This document shows positions 1 through 11,307 of a stretch of DNA of 64,000 nucleotides, one piece after another (position 1 is the first letter of the stretch; each line of letters opens with the position of its first letter). The stretch spans positions 62,001-126,000 of the forward strand of contig JASJOG010000086.1 in NCBI GenBank assembly GCA_030142905.1, written 5' to 3'. This DNA comes from Heliopora coerulea. Taxonomy: Eukaryota; Cnidaria; Anthozoa; Scleralcyonacea; Helioporidae. The notes below the pieces were generated by a model that saw nothing but the letters and a program-made list of their open reading frames with translations, ran no database searches and was not told where the DNA came from. A program made the translations under genes and the position numbers.

Positions 1-850
1 GTCAAACTGAATCATAATCCATAATAAAAAGGAGTATACACCATACGTTGAAACAGTAACATTGACGGGTTTCTTAGAGAAGTCCTATGATCCATTCGTG
101 GGAGTTATTCCGATTTCTAATTGCAGAGAAGTTGGTTTCACCTCGTTCTCTCAACTCGGATAGGTTAAGTATTGAGAAATAGATGAAAGAGCGTTCGCGT
201 TTTTATCACAGACACACACGCTGACGTTGTGACAGTCACTACCACTGTGATTTACCATCACTAACACCATATCAATATCACCATCACTATGACTGTCACA
301 GTCACAATAACTATCTCTATTACTACCACTACCATCGCCACTACCACTACAATTATCACCACCACTATCAATATCACTATCACACACACTGTGACTATCA
401 CCATACCATCACCATCGACATAACCATCTGCCATAATCACCATCATCGTCTACTAACCACCACCATAACGGTTATAGCATAACCATCACCATCACCATCA
501 TCGTCACCTCATCAGTCGTGGCCGTACTCAAGGCAACGGTCTTTGGAGGGTGAGCTCGCTCCGAGGCATGAGGGTGGAGGATCTTGTCCCAGCGATAAAG
601 ATAAACATTTTATTACATTATAAAATGTTACCAAGTTTTCATTCACCTCAATATGAGCTCGGTATCTTGATATTTGAGCTTGAGCGTCGACATTTTGTCC
701 AAAGTCTAAAATTGAGGGTGCAAAACCAAATCGCATTATTTACACATTTCAAACAAATCACGAGCAATTCCACAAAAACGGAACAAACCGACCCAAAATT
801 CCAGCATATTAGACGTTTTTGCTAATCCTTAACACATCGCGCATACGTAC
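1..850. other. Probable SART3 intron or downstream sequence; compound trinucleotide repeat
   Basis: No SART3 exon was recognised left of 851. Positions about 240-510 are a degenerate mixture of CAT, CAC and ACT trinucleotides (ACCATCACCATC type), which produces spurious frames on both strands. Confidence 0.7.
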
Positions 851-1254
851 ATTGTTCCAAGTATTCTTCAGCCTTCTTAAATCCTTCTCTTAAATCTTCC
901 TTCTCTTTACTATCTGAATGAAAATCATATCAAAATGATAATATTTCAAAAGCCACATAGTTTTCGCAATATACCATATCCTTAAGGTGTCACTAACCTT
1001 GTGACCAGTCCTCTACCCTCCTCCTTAAATACTCCAGGAAGCCACACCAGAGACTTACGTAGTCCTGAGCACTCGAAAAGCCTGATGACAAGGCCCGCTC
1101 GAATAGTTCTAAGTACAAAACATTTTGTTTTTCACATGAAAATTTGACGGGTGTGCAAAATTTTTGAAACTATCTATTTTAACTGAAGATCTAGGTAACA
1201 TTCAAGTTATCATGTGTATATGTATGTATATGTGTGTGTATATATATATATATA

Positions 1255-1299
<45 letters not shown>

Positions 1300-1561
1300 C
1301 GACGAATGGACAAACTTGAATTATTTCATTTAAAGTTTTAATCACTACAAATTTGTTTCGTATGGTAAGCGGAGCTTACCACACTCACCTGACGAGTGTG
1401 GTAAACTCCGCTTACCATACGAAACAAATTTGTAGTGATTAAAACTTTAAATGAAATAATTCAAGTTTGTCCATTCGTCGTACTATTCCGCTCTACCCCG
1501 GTATCGAGCACTCTACTCAAATGATTCTAAACTCGCTACTTGTCTATAGATAGATAGATAT

Positions 1562-1640
<79 letters not shown>

Positions 1641-4600
1641 CATACATACATACATACATACATACATACATGCCATTTCTGAGGAAAATATAACACACAT
1701 ACGCACAGACACACTCACAGATATATTACCTTTTGTTTTTTCATACGTTTGCCCCGTGCGTTCCTAAACAACGAAGGTTGACTACATCAACAATATGCAA
1801 GAAGTATTTCTCAATTCTAATCAAGTGAGGGGGTGCAAATTAATGGTAACACAATAAGGAAAAAACGAAATAAAAAAAAGAAACGTTGGTGATCACTTTT
1901 CATGGTAAACGTTTTTGATGCTAAAGAAACGTCTTCTTCTTATTATACCATGTTTTACTTACTTCAAAAATATTTATTCACTAATTTTCAAAGTCTAACT
2001 TGCGTTGAACTTTTAAAGAACCGTAATGCATAATTTATGCTTTGAACAATATCTTCAAATAACTCACAAAATTGGAGTAATCCTTATTTGTTTATAGATT
2101 TCAAAAACAAACTTTTCCCTTCCGCAAGATTTTTTTAAACTTACTCCGTGCATGATTTTTTCCACGAGCTTTTCTCGAATTCTTTTCTTACTGTCTTTTA
2201 CCGAACCCATCTGTACTCTTCTAATGGTCCATCCCTCTGGGTTATCCAGGAAAACTTGTACAATTGTTTCGTTGAGAGGATCTCAAATGGTATTTTATCA
2301 AGGCGCCACCTACATAGGGTACTCGAGGAGCTTTCTGCTAATCCAGATATTACTGCTACACAGTAAACCGTAGTACAGCAGTATGCTAACGGCTAGTTGG
2401 TATTCGTCAGTTAAGTAGAGTGAGGCGGTTAATCGGTTAATCGGCAAAGCTCGGTTTTCTCGGTTTCTTTCACGTCGGAAAACCGAGAAACCGATTGAGC
2501 ACTTATCAATTTGATTTTATCGGCTTTGCATTCAACGCCAATTCGGATTCAACGCGAGTAGCGCTCTGTCGGATCATAGGTGTGATCATTCGGAAGTCAG
2601 GTTAATGTTTTGGATATCAGGATCAAAAGCATTTGTATTCAATACACGGAATTCAAATTTTGATGAGAAAATGAAATGCATCAGAAACCTAAGTTTTCAA
2701 ACTTACCATTGCTTTTAAGTAGTTGTTCCACAGTGCGACAACCCAAGGGCAGTTGCGGACAGCACGTTCGTGCACCGGCAAAATTATATCAGGAATGTTA
2801 AGTTTTGTATCCTAAGTTAAGAACATGCAAAAACAGCGTTATTAGACTAAATGAGAAATGAGGAATGAAAATGAAAAGAAAAAAACAAAACCGAACAGAA
2901 CGGAGCGGGGAAAGGGTAAAAAATAGAACAAAAGAAAAGAAACAAGAAAAATGGACAAACGAAAGGAACAGTATAGGAAAGAAAATAAAAGAGATGAATA
3001 GGAAAAGGAAAGAGCGAGGTAATGGAGAGAAAAGAAAAGAAAAGAAGAGATAAAAGGAGAGAATAGAAAAAAAGAAAAGAATAGAAAAGAGAAGAGAAAA
3101 GAGAAAAGGAAAAGGGAAAGAAAGGAATAGAAAAGAAAGGAATAGAAAAGAAAAGAAAAGAAAAGAAGAGGGAGGAGGATAGGGAGGAGGATAGGGAGGA
3201 GGATAGGGAGGAGGATAGGGAAGAGAAACGGAAATAAATGAAAAGAAAAGAAAAACCTAAGGAAAAGAAAAGAAAAGAAAAGATACGTAAAGTTTGTTCT
3301 TAACGTAAATCTTGAGTTCACAAGATAATCAAAGTTTGTTTCGTGCTGCATTTCTTGACATTGTCGACTGGTAATGACGATTTTTCAAGTTATTCTGAAC
3401 TTGGAACGTTTCAACGTTACCATGTAGTTTGTGTATTCACACCAAAATTCTGAGTTAAGGCAGTTGTCCACAATGGCTCTTTCGTAAAGACACTGCACTC
3501 TCGCTGGATCGTCTCCTTTCACTTCATAAGCAATGTACGATCGATATTCCTCAAGCTTTGTGTCAGCAGCTGACGTCTGCAGATAAATAATGCAAATCGT
3601 TTTTCGATAATTTCTTGAAGAAAATTAGAGAGAGAAAGGACGCTTGCTGTTTTATGAACTACTGACAAACATAATATTGGATATAAGCTTATCTCACCAA
3701 GGATTCTTCGTAAGGTAGGCAATCTTCCAGCTTCGATTCAGCTTTCTTAAAAGCTTGGGCAACAGGTTGTGGTACGTCTTCATCCTCCAACCATTCTTCA
3801 AATTCTCTATAGACACCTTGCATACCTGGTTACATCCAATTAAACAACAAACGTTTAAAACCAAGGGTGGAGAAGGACTTTCGCAGTTCTAAACTAGGCA
3901 GCCGCAGGCTTGTTGAACTCAAAGTCTTCAGATTTCCAATTGCTGAATAACAGGTAAAACTAGCAAGCACGTTGCCGCATACACGAACTGTTTTTGGATC
4001 TTAATAATGTTAACTCTGGTCCCTCAGTCTTTTTGATAATGTGGATTTAAAAAATATTTTTTTTATTAAACCAGTGCTCAACGTTAGCGGTAGTCCACTT
4101 GTGCAGGATTAGTAAAAATTGGGTTTGGGCTACTAAAATTTGAGAACTACTAGTCACTGGGCTAGTCCTATTAGAAGAGGTTTTGGAAAGATGAGGAAAA
4201 AAAGAAATATTAAGATTCCATTGATCAATAGTTGAGGCATGTTTGTTCATTCAACCAGGAAACTGTTATCCCACCAATCATGATAGTTTCTTTATTTGGT
4301 TGATCTGTATTTTATTTTATTTTCCCGCTATCACTCAACATGTATTGTAGTTTTACTTTAAATTCCTCTCTGAGTAACTTCTCTTTTCACAATCGCTCAT
4401 GGACAATCAATAGGCTAAGGACAAGCTACCTATGGTTGTTTAAATCCCACCAATAAATCAAACATATAGATGCAAAAAAAACTATAACAATGTTGTGACG
4501 TTTTATGTTTGCTTGGAAACAATGTTAACTTAACAAAATATAAAAATAATTACAAAACATCAGTTGATATTATACTGACATAATTCAGGGCTTGGCTACC

Positions 4601-7600
4601 AGGTGATGCCTTTTGGCTAGTAAATTTTAATCGTCCCTAGCCCAGGGGCTAGTCAGTGAAAAAGTTTAGGTCGAGCACTGCAAACTGTTCTTCCTAATGC
4701 TCAGTCGAGCTTTGGCTTATGATTGACGTAACTTACCAATTAGAGAGACGGAAACTTCTCTTTTAAAAATAGCTTTAACCTTCTCTTTCTGTTGTTGCCT
4801 TGAAATAACAAGGTAGGTGGACAAAGTGTCATAAAAGCATACAACTTCGAGTTTCAAACGATTTGGGCTTACGATTCCTTTATAAATATTTCATAAATAG
4901 GGAGACTAGGTCCAAAACAAAGCAATGCTTCTACTGCGGACAGAAGTTGTACACAATATGAATGGGCATTACCTTGTGAATGTGATTTTATCTGAAACCT
5001 AGTTTTAAAAGGTTCTTAGGGAGGCGTCGAGATAAGAAATCTCCGCTTTTGATAAACCGTTCGTGCCACAAAATGTTCCGGTTTATCCTAATATTTACCG
5101 TCATATCAATATGTATCTCTATTATATGGCTCCCCTGGTGCTTTCCTCACTGGTGGTCAAGACATTTTCGGTTTCTTCGTACAGACCTCAGCCAAATGCT
5201 TCCTCATGTGGACCTCGCACTCCATAAATAAGTATTTCGTATTAAACCATTTTCAGCAGGATAAGTCTTGTATTATCTTGCCCTGGCTAACTGCAGACAA
5301 TTTTACTCGTCAAGAGGAGACCTTCTGCCGTAAAAGGTTACCGACTTATCAACCGAGAGTGAGGTCCGAGCGGAAAGTATGTACTTGATTTTTTAGGTTC
5401 CCTACAGATCGAGCAACACAAGGAACTAAGATCGAGCTGCAAAGATATTCCAGTACATTTTATTCTTCGAATTTTGTTCTACGATGTCTCGTTAATTTCC
5501 AGCTAAACTTAATTTAGAAATTTTCCAGCCAAAAGCTTGCCGGTCTGGTATTAAGAGTGTTGCCAGGATAAAGTCGAAAGATCGTAATCACGCTTCAGTT
5601 AGTTGGCATGCATCGTTTTACATATCAACCGTAAAACAATTTCAGCCTTATGATAAACACCGATGTATCAGCATTTTAGCTTTTACAGCAAACAGTAGGG
5701 ATCATGTGAAGAAGAGACCTTTTACCCCCCTACGGGGGGACTATACCAAACATGAAAGAAATCGATCTTCAGAATAACCAAGCCTACTTTTTTAGATCGA
5801 TCGAAAAGAGCATTCTGAACATGATGCAACAGCAATGCCGCAATCACACACGAGATGCCATTCAGGCTTTTCGAATGGAAGATCAAATGAAACAGATTTG
5901 ATAAACATACTTCACGTCAGTAAGATAGCTATTACAGTTTAACAAATATCAGAGCCCAGCATATAACACGACGGCTAGCCATTTTAAATAGAAAAGTAAA
6001 ATGTAAATTTCAGAAGTAACAAGTAAATTTGAAATTTACTCGTTACTTCTCTATTTAAAATGCCTATCCTTCGTGTTATATGCTGAGCTCTGATATTTGT
6101 TACACGTTTACGATTCCCGTCTGGCGATTCTATCGCGGATAGCTATTACAGTTGTTCTTTAGTGCGTTGTAAATGAGTTGACTTCAGTTGTTTAGTACAG
6201 GTCTCCCCTCTTGCAGTTTAAACGTCGTCAGGACAGAAACATGAATGTAATATTCCATTTTCAAAACACTTACAACTTTCCTTGAACTTCATCAGACTCT
6301 ATGCCATTAGCCATTTCCTAAGACAAATAGAAGATCTATTTAGTATGAATATTACCACCTAAATGTTCACCATCTCCAACATGAACCAAACGGATGCAAT
6401 ACTAAGACAAGAGAATAAGAGGACTTTATCGGGGCTTTGGCAAGGCTTCCTGTAATGGGCAGTGCAAGGCAATGTAGAGTTTTGCCGAGTTTCAGAATTT
6501 TATGACAAATACTGAATCTTCACTTTAAAATCCTACTTCGACAAAGCTCTTGCAGGTAAGTCTGTAAGCAACCAAGAAAACTGAACATAAAATTTGAAGA
6601 CCATGTTATTATTTCTTTTTCAAAACAATTGGCTTAAACATATCACATGCCCTGTGGTTTTAAGCAGCAAAGGTCATTTCTGTCCAGTGATCCTACATCA
6701 GTAATTGCTGCACCCAGTGTTTGACAGACCTTTGGGGTACTGCAGCATGCATACCCACAAATACAAATAAGAACATTATAAAAAAACAAAAACACTGTAT
6801 CTCGAGTATGCAAGTAGACTTTCAGAATGCCTAAAATGCTTCCAACTTTTCACACATCCATCAAGATGGGGAGGCTGGACTTCTGCTGCCATGATCAGTG
6901 GTCTGTTTAGAAGTGGGATCAGTGGTCTGTTTAGAAGTGGGACCAGTGGTCTGTTTAGAAGTGGGATCAGTGGTCTGTTTAGAAGTGCGATATGTGGCAT
7001 TTATTTTCTGTCCTTACAAAATCAAAACAGCTAGGCAATCTGTTTAACACATCTTCATGACACATCATTTAACTTACTTGATAGGAATCATACAATGCCA
7101 TTTCAAATTCTCTGTATCCATCCCAAATAGAAACACCCTAATTTCAAGACAAAAATTGAAAATCCATTAATATAAAAAGTAAATGATACAAATTAAATAA
7201 AACATTAAATACTACAGAATTTGTCCATAAAATTCATAATTCATGCAAGTCCAAATAAAACCCATTTCAGCTGGCTCATAATGTTTCTAGCAACTTGCTT
7301 CAGTTGGTATTACTCATACAGTAATTTGCATACATGTATCTCAATTCTACTTTTATCTTTCATTCCACTTTGGATCTTTACTAACAATATATTTTTAAAG
7401 CAAGGCAACTCCCCAAGTAGTCGCTCATGTCCTGGTTTTATTAACATTCTTCTATGTAATTTTTTATTAGTAAATGACTTGATATATAAATACATTGTAT
7501 ATTGCTACTGATATGACCATTATTTAATGCTACCTGTTTCTTTGAAAATATACACATATTCTAGAGAATAAGCAAACACTAGAAATGTCATTGCTAAAAG

Positions 7601-10600
7601 AACAATAAATCACATTCTGCTGTTTTAAATAGGTTAAAACCCAAAAAATTACAGGAAAACAATTGCTAAAATTCTCTAACAAATTGTGATATAAATTCCA
7701 ATAGAAATTCTACATTTAAAATTAGTTCTAATATGAATTCTTATTTTAACTGACAATCAATTTGATAGAAATTCTAATTTAATAGAAATTCTAATTGTGA
7801 TGGAAATTCTAAATGTAATGGAAATTCTAATTCTTGTATAAATTCTAATTCTAACCAAAAGTCTAATTCTAATCAAAATTCTAATTCAAAAAGAAATTAT
7901 AATTCTAATACAAATTCTAATAGAAATTATAATTGTAATACAATTTGTAATTGTAATACAAATTATAATTATGATACAAATTCTAATTGTTACAGAAATT
8001 CTAATTGTTACAGAAATTCTAATTGTAACAGAAATTCTAATTGTAATAGAAATTCTAATTGTAACAGAAATTCTAATTGTAACAGAAATTATAATTATAA
8101 AAGAAATTATAATTGTAATGTCTTGAGCAATGGGTGCCAGTGTAGGTAGTCGAGGACAACAGGATGCGATAACTTTGGGTGAAGCAATTATAATTGTAAT
8201 ACCAATTATAATTGTAATACCAATTACAATTGTAATAGAAATTATAATTGTAATAGAAATTATAATTGTCGTACAAATTATAATTGTCATACAAATTATA
8301 ATTGTAATAGAAATTATAACTGTATTACAAACTATAATTCCAAGGCATGGTAGTAATACAAATTTGTAATACAAATTATAATTGTAATAACAATTCTAAT
8401 ACAAATTCTACCTCTAATGGAAATTTTAATTCTTATAGCATTTCTAGTTCTAATACAAAATCTAGTTCTAATATAAATTGTAATTCTAATAGGAATTCTA
8501 ATTCCAAAAGAAATTCTAATTCTAATGTGACTTAAAATTCTAATAGGAATTCTAATTGTGAAAGGAATTCTAATTCTAACAGAATGTTTATGAAATGAAG
8601 TATATACTATATTTATCACTTCTAAGATGCTTGAGAAATGACTACTACCTCAGTAACATGAAGACCAACAGCAGTGATTGCTTTCTCAAAAACAGCTCTT
8701 GCATCATTGATTCCTGCTTCACCATCCATGTTATCCATTATATACTGACAATATTCTGTCCACAACTTGACAGCTATAAATAAACCGAACAACATAAAAT
8801 GCTAGTGAAAATTAAATCAACTTCTAAACTCTAAACTCTTTTCTAACATGAAGCATACTGTAGTTCAATAAATAAATAAATGATAAAAGATACTTAGGTA
8901 AATACAATTACTGGTTGCTTTCTTACAATTTTACACAAGTATTTTAAAAAAAATGGGCAGGACAAAAATACCATCACCCCTCCTTGACCTAACATTGAGT
9001 ACTTCCATAAAGTGAAATACCATAATAAAAAGCCTTACATTGATAGTCTTTCACAGCTTTTTCAAACAATTGTCTGATGTACATTTTCTGTTCAGTTATA
9101 CAAGAGAGTGGCATCTCATCATTTATCCATTCCAACCAAAGCTCTACAAGAAATCAAATCAACTCCTAAAAACCTTCCCACAGATTGATCCGGTTGACTC
9201 ATGTATAAACTGGCAGAGTTTCTACTAAAAGTGTAAGGCCTACCATAAGTAACTGAGTAGGTGACTATCACTGTAGGGACTAAAAAAACTCAGTGGTTGG
9301 GCCTGGCATAGTCCTTAACCCACCAAGAGCCGAGGGTGCACTTGTTTTTTTTCTCTGGCTAACAGCAGACAATTTTACTTGTCATAGGGATGAGCCTTAG
9401 GTGTTCAAGAGTTAAGAAATCCTTCTTGGGAGTTTTTGGCATTCCTAAATGAATCCTGCAGGCATGGCATCTTGCCTGATCATGCTGGCCTACCACTACA
9501 GTGTACCTTTCAATAAATGCCAGCACAATACTGATATTTTATGGTATGATACTGTTATTTTACACTAGTAAAGATACTGAATTACAATCACAGTGTTTTT
9601 AGTTTGCCAATAGCATGAAAAATAAGAATAAATATGAGAGTTGTTGTTATAAGCACTGCCGGACTCATTTCCTGAGGGATTCAAAGTGGTTAAAGGTGGG
9701 AGACAACATTGACCTAATTAACAATATGCCAGGTCTCTAAGGATTTTGCTGAAGTTGCAAAAGCAATGGCTGATGTGTATAAGGGCTGGTAAGCACACTG
9801 TTGTTTCGAATAATTACAAATATCACATTTGAATTTGGGCATAATTTCTAACACAACACCTAGTTTTTAGAGTGACATCAAAAAGTATAATACTTGAACA
9901 AGTTCCCAATGCAGCCAGGTAAAGGATCGGGCCGAGTATTATGTCACCTTGGCTTAAAAGTTTTCAAATGCAACTTAAAAAGCTACTGTTTATTGCCCAA
10001 TGTAATGGAATTTTTCTGGTTCAAACCCCACCTATACAAAACATGCCAAAACGTGCAACTCCAAATACCATCCTATATTCTAAACAATATTCAAAAAATA
10101 TACAAATTTAAAGAAAAATCAGAAGCATTCCTTTCCTTATGTGCACATGGTGTGATCAACTTCTCTAGTACTAACTGCCATTGTTATATCCTTGTGATTT
10201 TCCATGTGAATGCTGTTGCCTGAGCCTTTTAACCAACAAGGCTGCTGATACTGCAGTCTGCCCTTGCAAGCTACAGTTGTTCGATGTACCTTCCTTATGC
10301 CCATAGCAAACTTTGCAATCTGGATGGGTATTCGTCTGTGACTAATTTTCTAATTAATAATAACAGCAAGTCCTACTATCTTTATTATTTCTTGTCTAAA
10401 AACACTACCTGCTGCAGTGGTAGATACGTAGATCAATAAATAAACGCTAAACTGCACTTGTACCCCCAGTTTTCGTGACCTAAAAACCAACCTTCCCCTG
10501 ATAGTAAAATGTACGTGCAGAAAGCGTCCGATACCTGAGGTGAGAGGAAACAGCTTGCTCATAACTTCTCTGGCTTGTCTGGTTTTGTCCAAATCGCCTA

Positions 10601-10940
10601 GGTCTCTCAGGGTTTTAATCAGTTCCAAGTGAGTTTCATAATGATAGGGAGAGGTCTCCAACTGTCATAAGAAATTGAAAAATTGCACAATAATCAAAAG
10701 CCACTCGTTCAAAGATTCTGACAGCTTGACACAACAGCACGAGGACACAAAGTAAAAACTTACGCGACTTCGAAGAGTGGATATTTCGGCGCTCTCCGCT
10801 TCTTCCTCGTCACACGAGTCGCTCGAACTACTAGCTTCTTCCTTCATTTCTTCTTCTTGTGAATTCTGAGGAACGCCACTGGATAGACTACCTTCGTTGT
10901 CTTGTTCTGTTGAATAACTCATCGCCTCACCATCCGCCAT
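851..10940 (-). CDS. SART3: SART3 (HAT-repeat U4/U6 snRNP recycling factor), N-terminal part, 13 exons, 3' end outside window
   Basis: SART3/Prp24-type proteins re-anneal U4 and U6 snRNAs after splicing; the HAT (half-TPR) repeats are the protein-binding half and act in nucleus and Cajal bodies. Exons, 5' to 3' on the minus strand: 10940-10764, 10661-10535, 9143-9039, 8773-8649, 7137-7078, 6317-6274, 4798-4737, 3825-3698, 3576-3421, 2811-2707, 1763-1730, 1108-998, 913-851. All junctions are GT-AG and all phases agree, giving about 432 residues. The N terminus is an acidic Ser/Glu-rich tail, as in the family. HAT signatures follow in order: ELWLEWINDE, LFEKAVKDY, VKLWTEYCQY, VFEKAITAVGLHV, YREFEEWLED, PARVQCLYERAIVDNCL, VRNCPWVVALWNNYL, LWCGFLEYLRRRVEDW. 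These align collinearly with vertebrate SART3 as I remember it. The remaining HAT repeats, RRMs and LSm-binding tail should lie left of base 851; I found no further exon in 1-850. Family assignment is firm; individual borders are very likely. Confidence 0.93.
1205..1296. repeat. (TG)n/(TA)n microsatellite
   Basis: Alternating TGTA and TG units pass into a pure TA run that ends at the left edge of the palindrome at 1298. Confidence 0.85.
1298..1482. mobile_element. Near-perfect 185-bp palindrome (foldback MITE) in a SART3 intron
   Basis: Left arm starts TACGACGAATGGACAAAC; the right arm ends with its exact complement. Arms are about 88 bp with one noticed mismatch (C/T near the centre) and a loop of a few bases around 1390. 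It has no coding capacity. Confidence 0.88.
1546..1672. repeat. (GATA)n then (CATA)n microsatellite
   Basis: About 23 tandem GATA units followed by about 8 CATA units, in the SART3 intron between 1730 and 1108. Confidence 0.95.
2145..2281 (-). pseudogene. Orphan coding-like exon inside a SART3 intron
   Basis: On the minus strand, 137 bases between an AG (TTTGAG) and a GTAAGT donor encode a coherent open stretch containing VFLDNPEGWTIRRVQMGSVK followed by a Lys/Arg-rich helix-like tail. It does not fit SART3, whose flanking exons join in frame without it. It may be a fragment of another gene or mobile element. No partner exon was found. Confidence 0.3.
2862..3290. repeat. Purine-rich AAAGA array with a GGAGGATAG minisatellite
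   Basis: About 430 bp almost purely A and G on the plus strand. Positions about 3171-3222 hold about five copies of a 12-base GGAGGATAGGGA unit. The complementary strand gives a spurious Phe/Leu-rich frame. It lies in the SART3 intron between 3421 and 2811. Confidence 0.9.
4072..4681. mobile_element. Non-autonomous DNA transposon with CAGTGCTC termini
   Basis: The left end is CAGTGCTCAAC and the right end TCGAGCACTG, an inverted repeat. Sub-terminal GGCTAGTC-type motifs occur near both ends (4160 and 4650). About 610 bp with no transposase. CAGTG ends suggest a hAT-like origin, but no clean 8-base target duplication was seen. Confidence 0.6.
5940..6102. mobile_element. Foldback element flanked by a 16-bp direct repeat
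   Basis: TAACAAATATCAGAGC at the left pairs with GCTCTGATATTTGTTA at the right; arms are about 50 bp and imperfect. GATAGCTATTACAGTT occurs at 5924-5939, abutting the left end, and again at 6138-6153. Confidence 0.7.
6895..6990. repeat. 24-bp minisatellite, four copies
   Basis: The unit AGTGGTCTGTTTAGAAGTGG plus ATC-like bases repeats four times with single-base changes. SART3 intron. Confidence 0.85.
7690..8582. repeat. 18-bp AT-rich satellite array, about 890 bp
   Basis: The core unit resembles AGAAATTCTAATTGTAAC, with many variants (TATAATTG, CTAATTCT). It lies in the SART3 intron between 8649 and 7137. The array is interrupted at 8127-8188 by a foreign segment. Confidence 0.9.
8127..8188. 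mobile_element. Solo end of a foldback element inside the satellite
   Basis: About 60 bp starting GCAATGGGTGCCAGTGTAGG and ending TTTGGGTGAAGCAA. It is nearly identical to the left end of the element at about 63015-63502. The rest of that element is absent here. Confidence 0.8.
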
Positions 10941-11307
10941 CTTGGAAATTTCTATGCAAAACTACTACACCCGCAGCAGCTCTAGAGCCCAGGGAAAAAG
11001 TTTGAACATTTCCTGGATATTCCCATCATTACTAGCAAGTTCAGCTGGTATTAATTTATCGCTGTTTGACTCCTAACATCAGGACGGAAAATTTGATATT
11101 AATGTTTCCGCTCTCTGTCACTCTGACAGCCTGACCTGTTCATTTCAGAATGAAAGTTCACAATTCAACATCTGTCATGTTTTAGCCTCTTCACCCCTAC
11201 GGTTGTTTAAACAAGTCACGCGCGGCGATTTCCATTGCCGTGACATTCTTGGTCACGCGTGTTATATCTGTTTTCCGGTCACTTAAAAAGAAAGCTATGG
11301 CGGTAAA
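10941..11307. promoter_or_regulatory. Divergent promoter between SART3 and gene 2
   Basis: The two start codons are 367 bp apart, pointing away from each other. The interval has no TATA box at a sensible distance. It contains CG-bearing motifs near 11216-11264, with CACGCG occurring twice and a GTGAC/GTCAC pair around a short spacer. This is the usual look of a housekeeping bidirectional promoter. Both 5' UTRs must lie inside it. Shared control is inferred from the arrangement only. Confidence 0.6.

Noticed and set aside
2842..3351. 169-codon Phe/Leu-rich frame on the minus strand
   Set aside because: It is the complement of the purine-rich AAAGA/GGAGGATAG array in a SART3 intron; composition explains it.
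7690..8582. CRISPR-like regular repeat
   Set aside because: Repeats are contiguous without unique spacers, in a eukaryotic intron; it is a satellite.
8332..8619. Arg/Ile-rich frames at 7886-8619 on both strands
   Set aside because: Translations of the 18-bp satellite; the repeat length is a multiple of three, so frames stay open.
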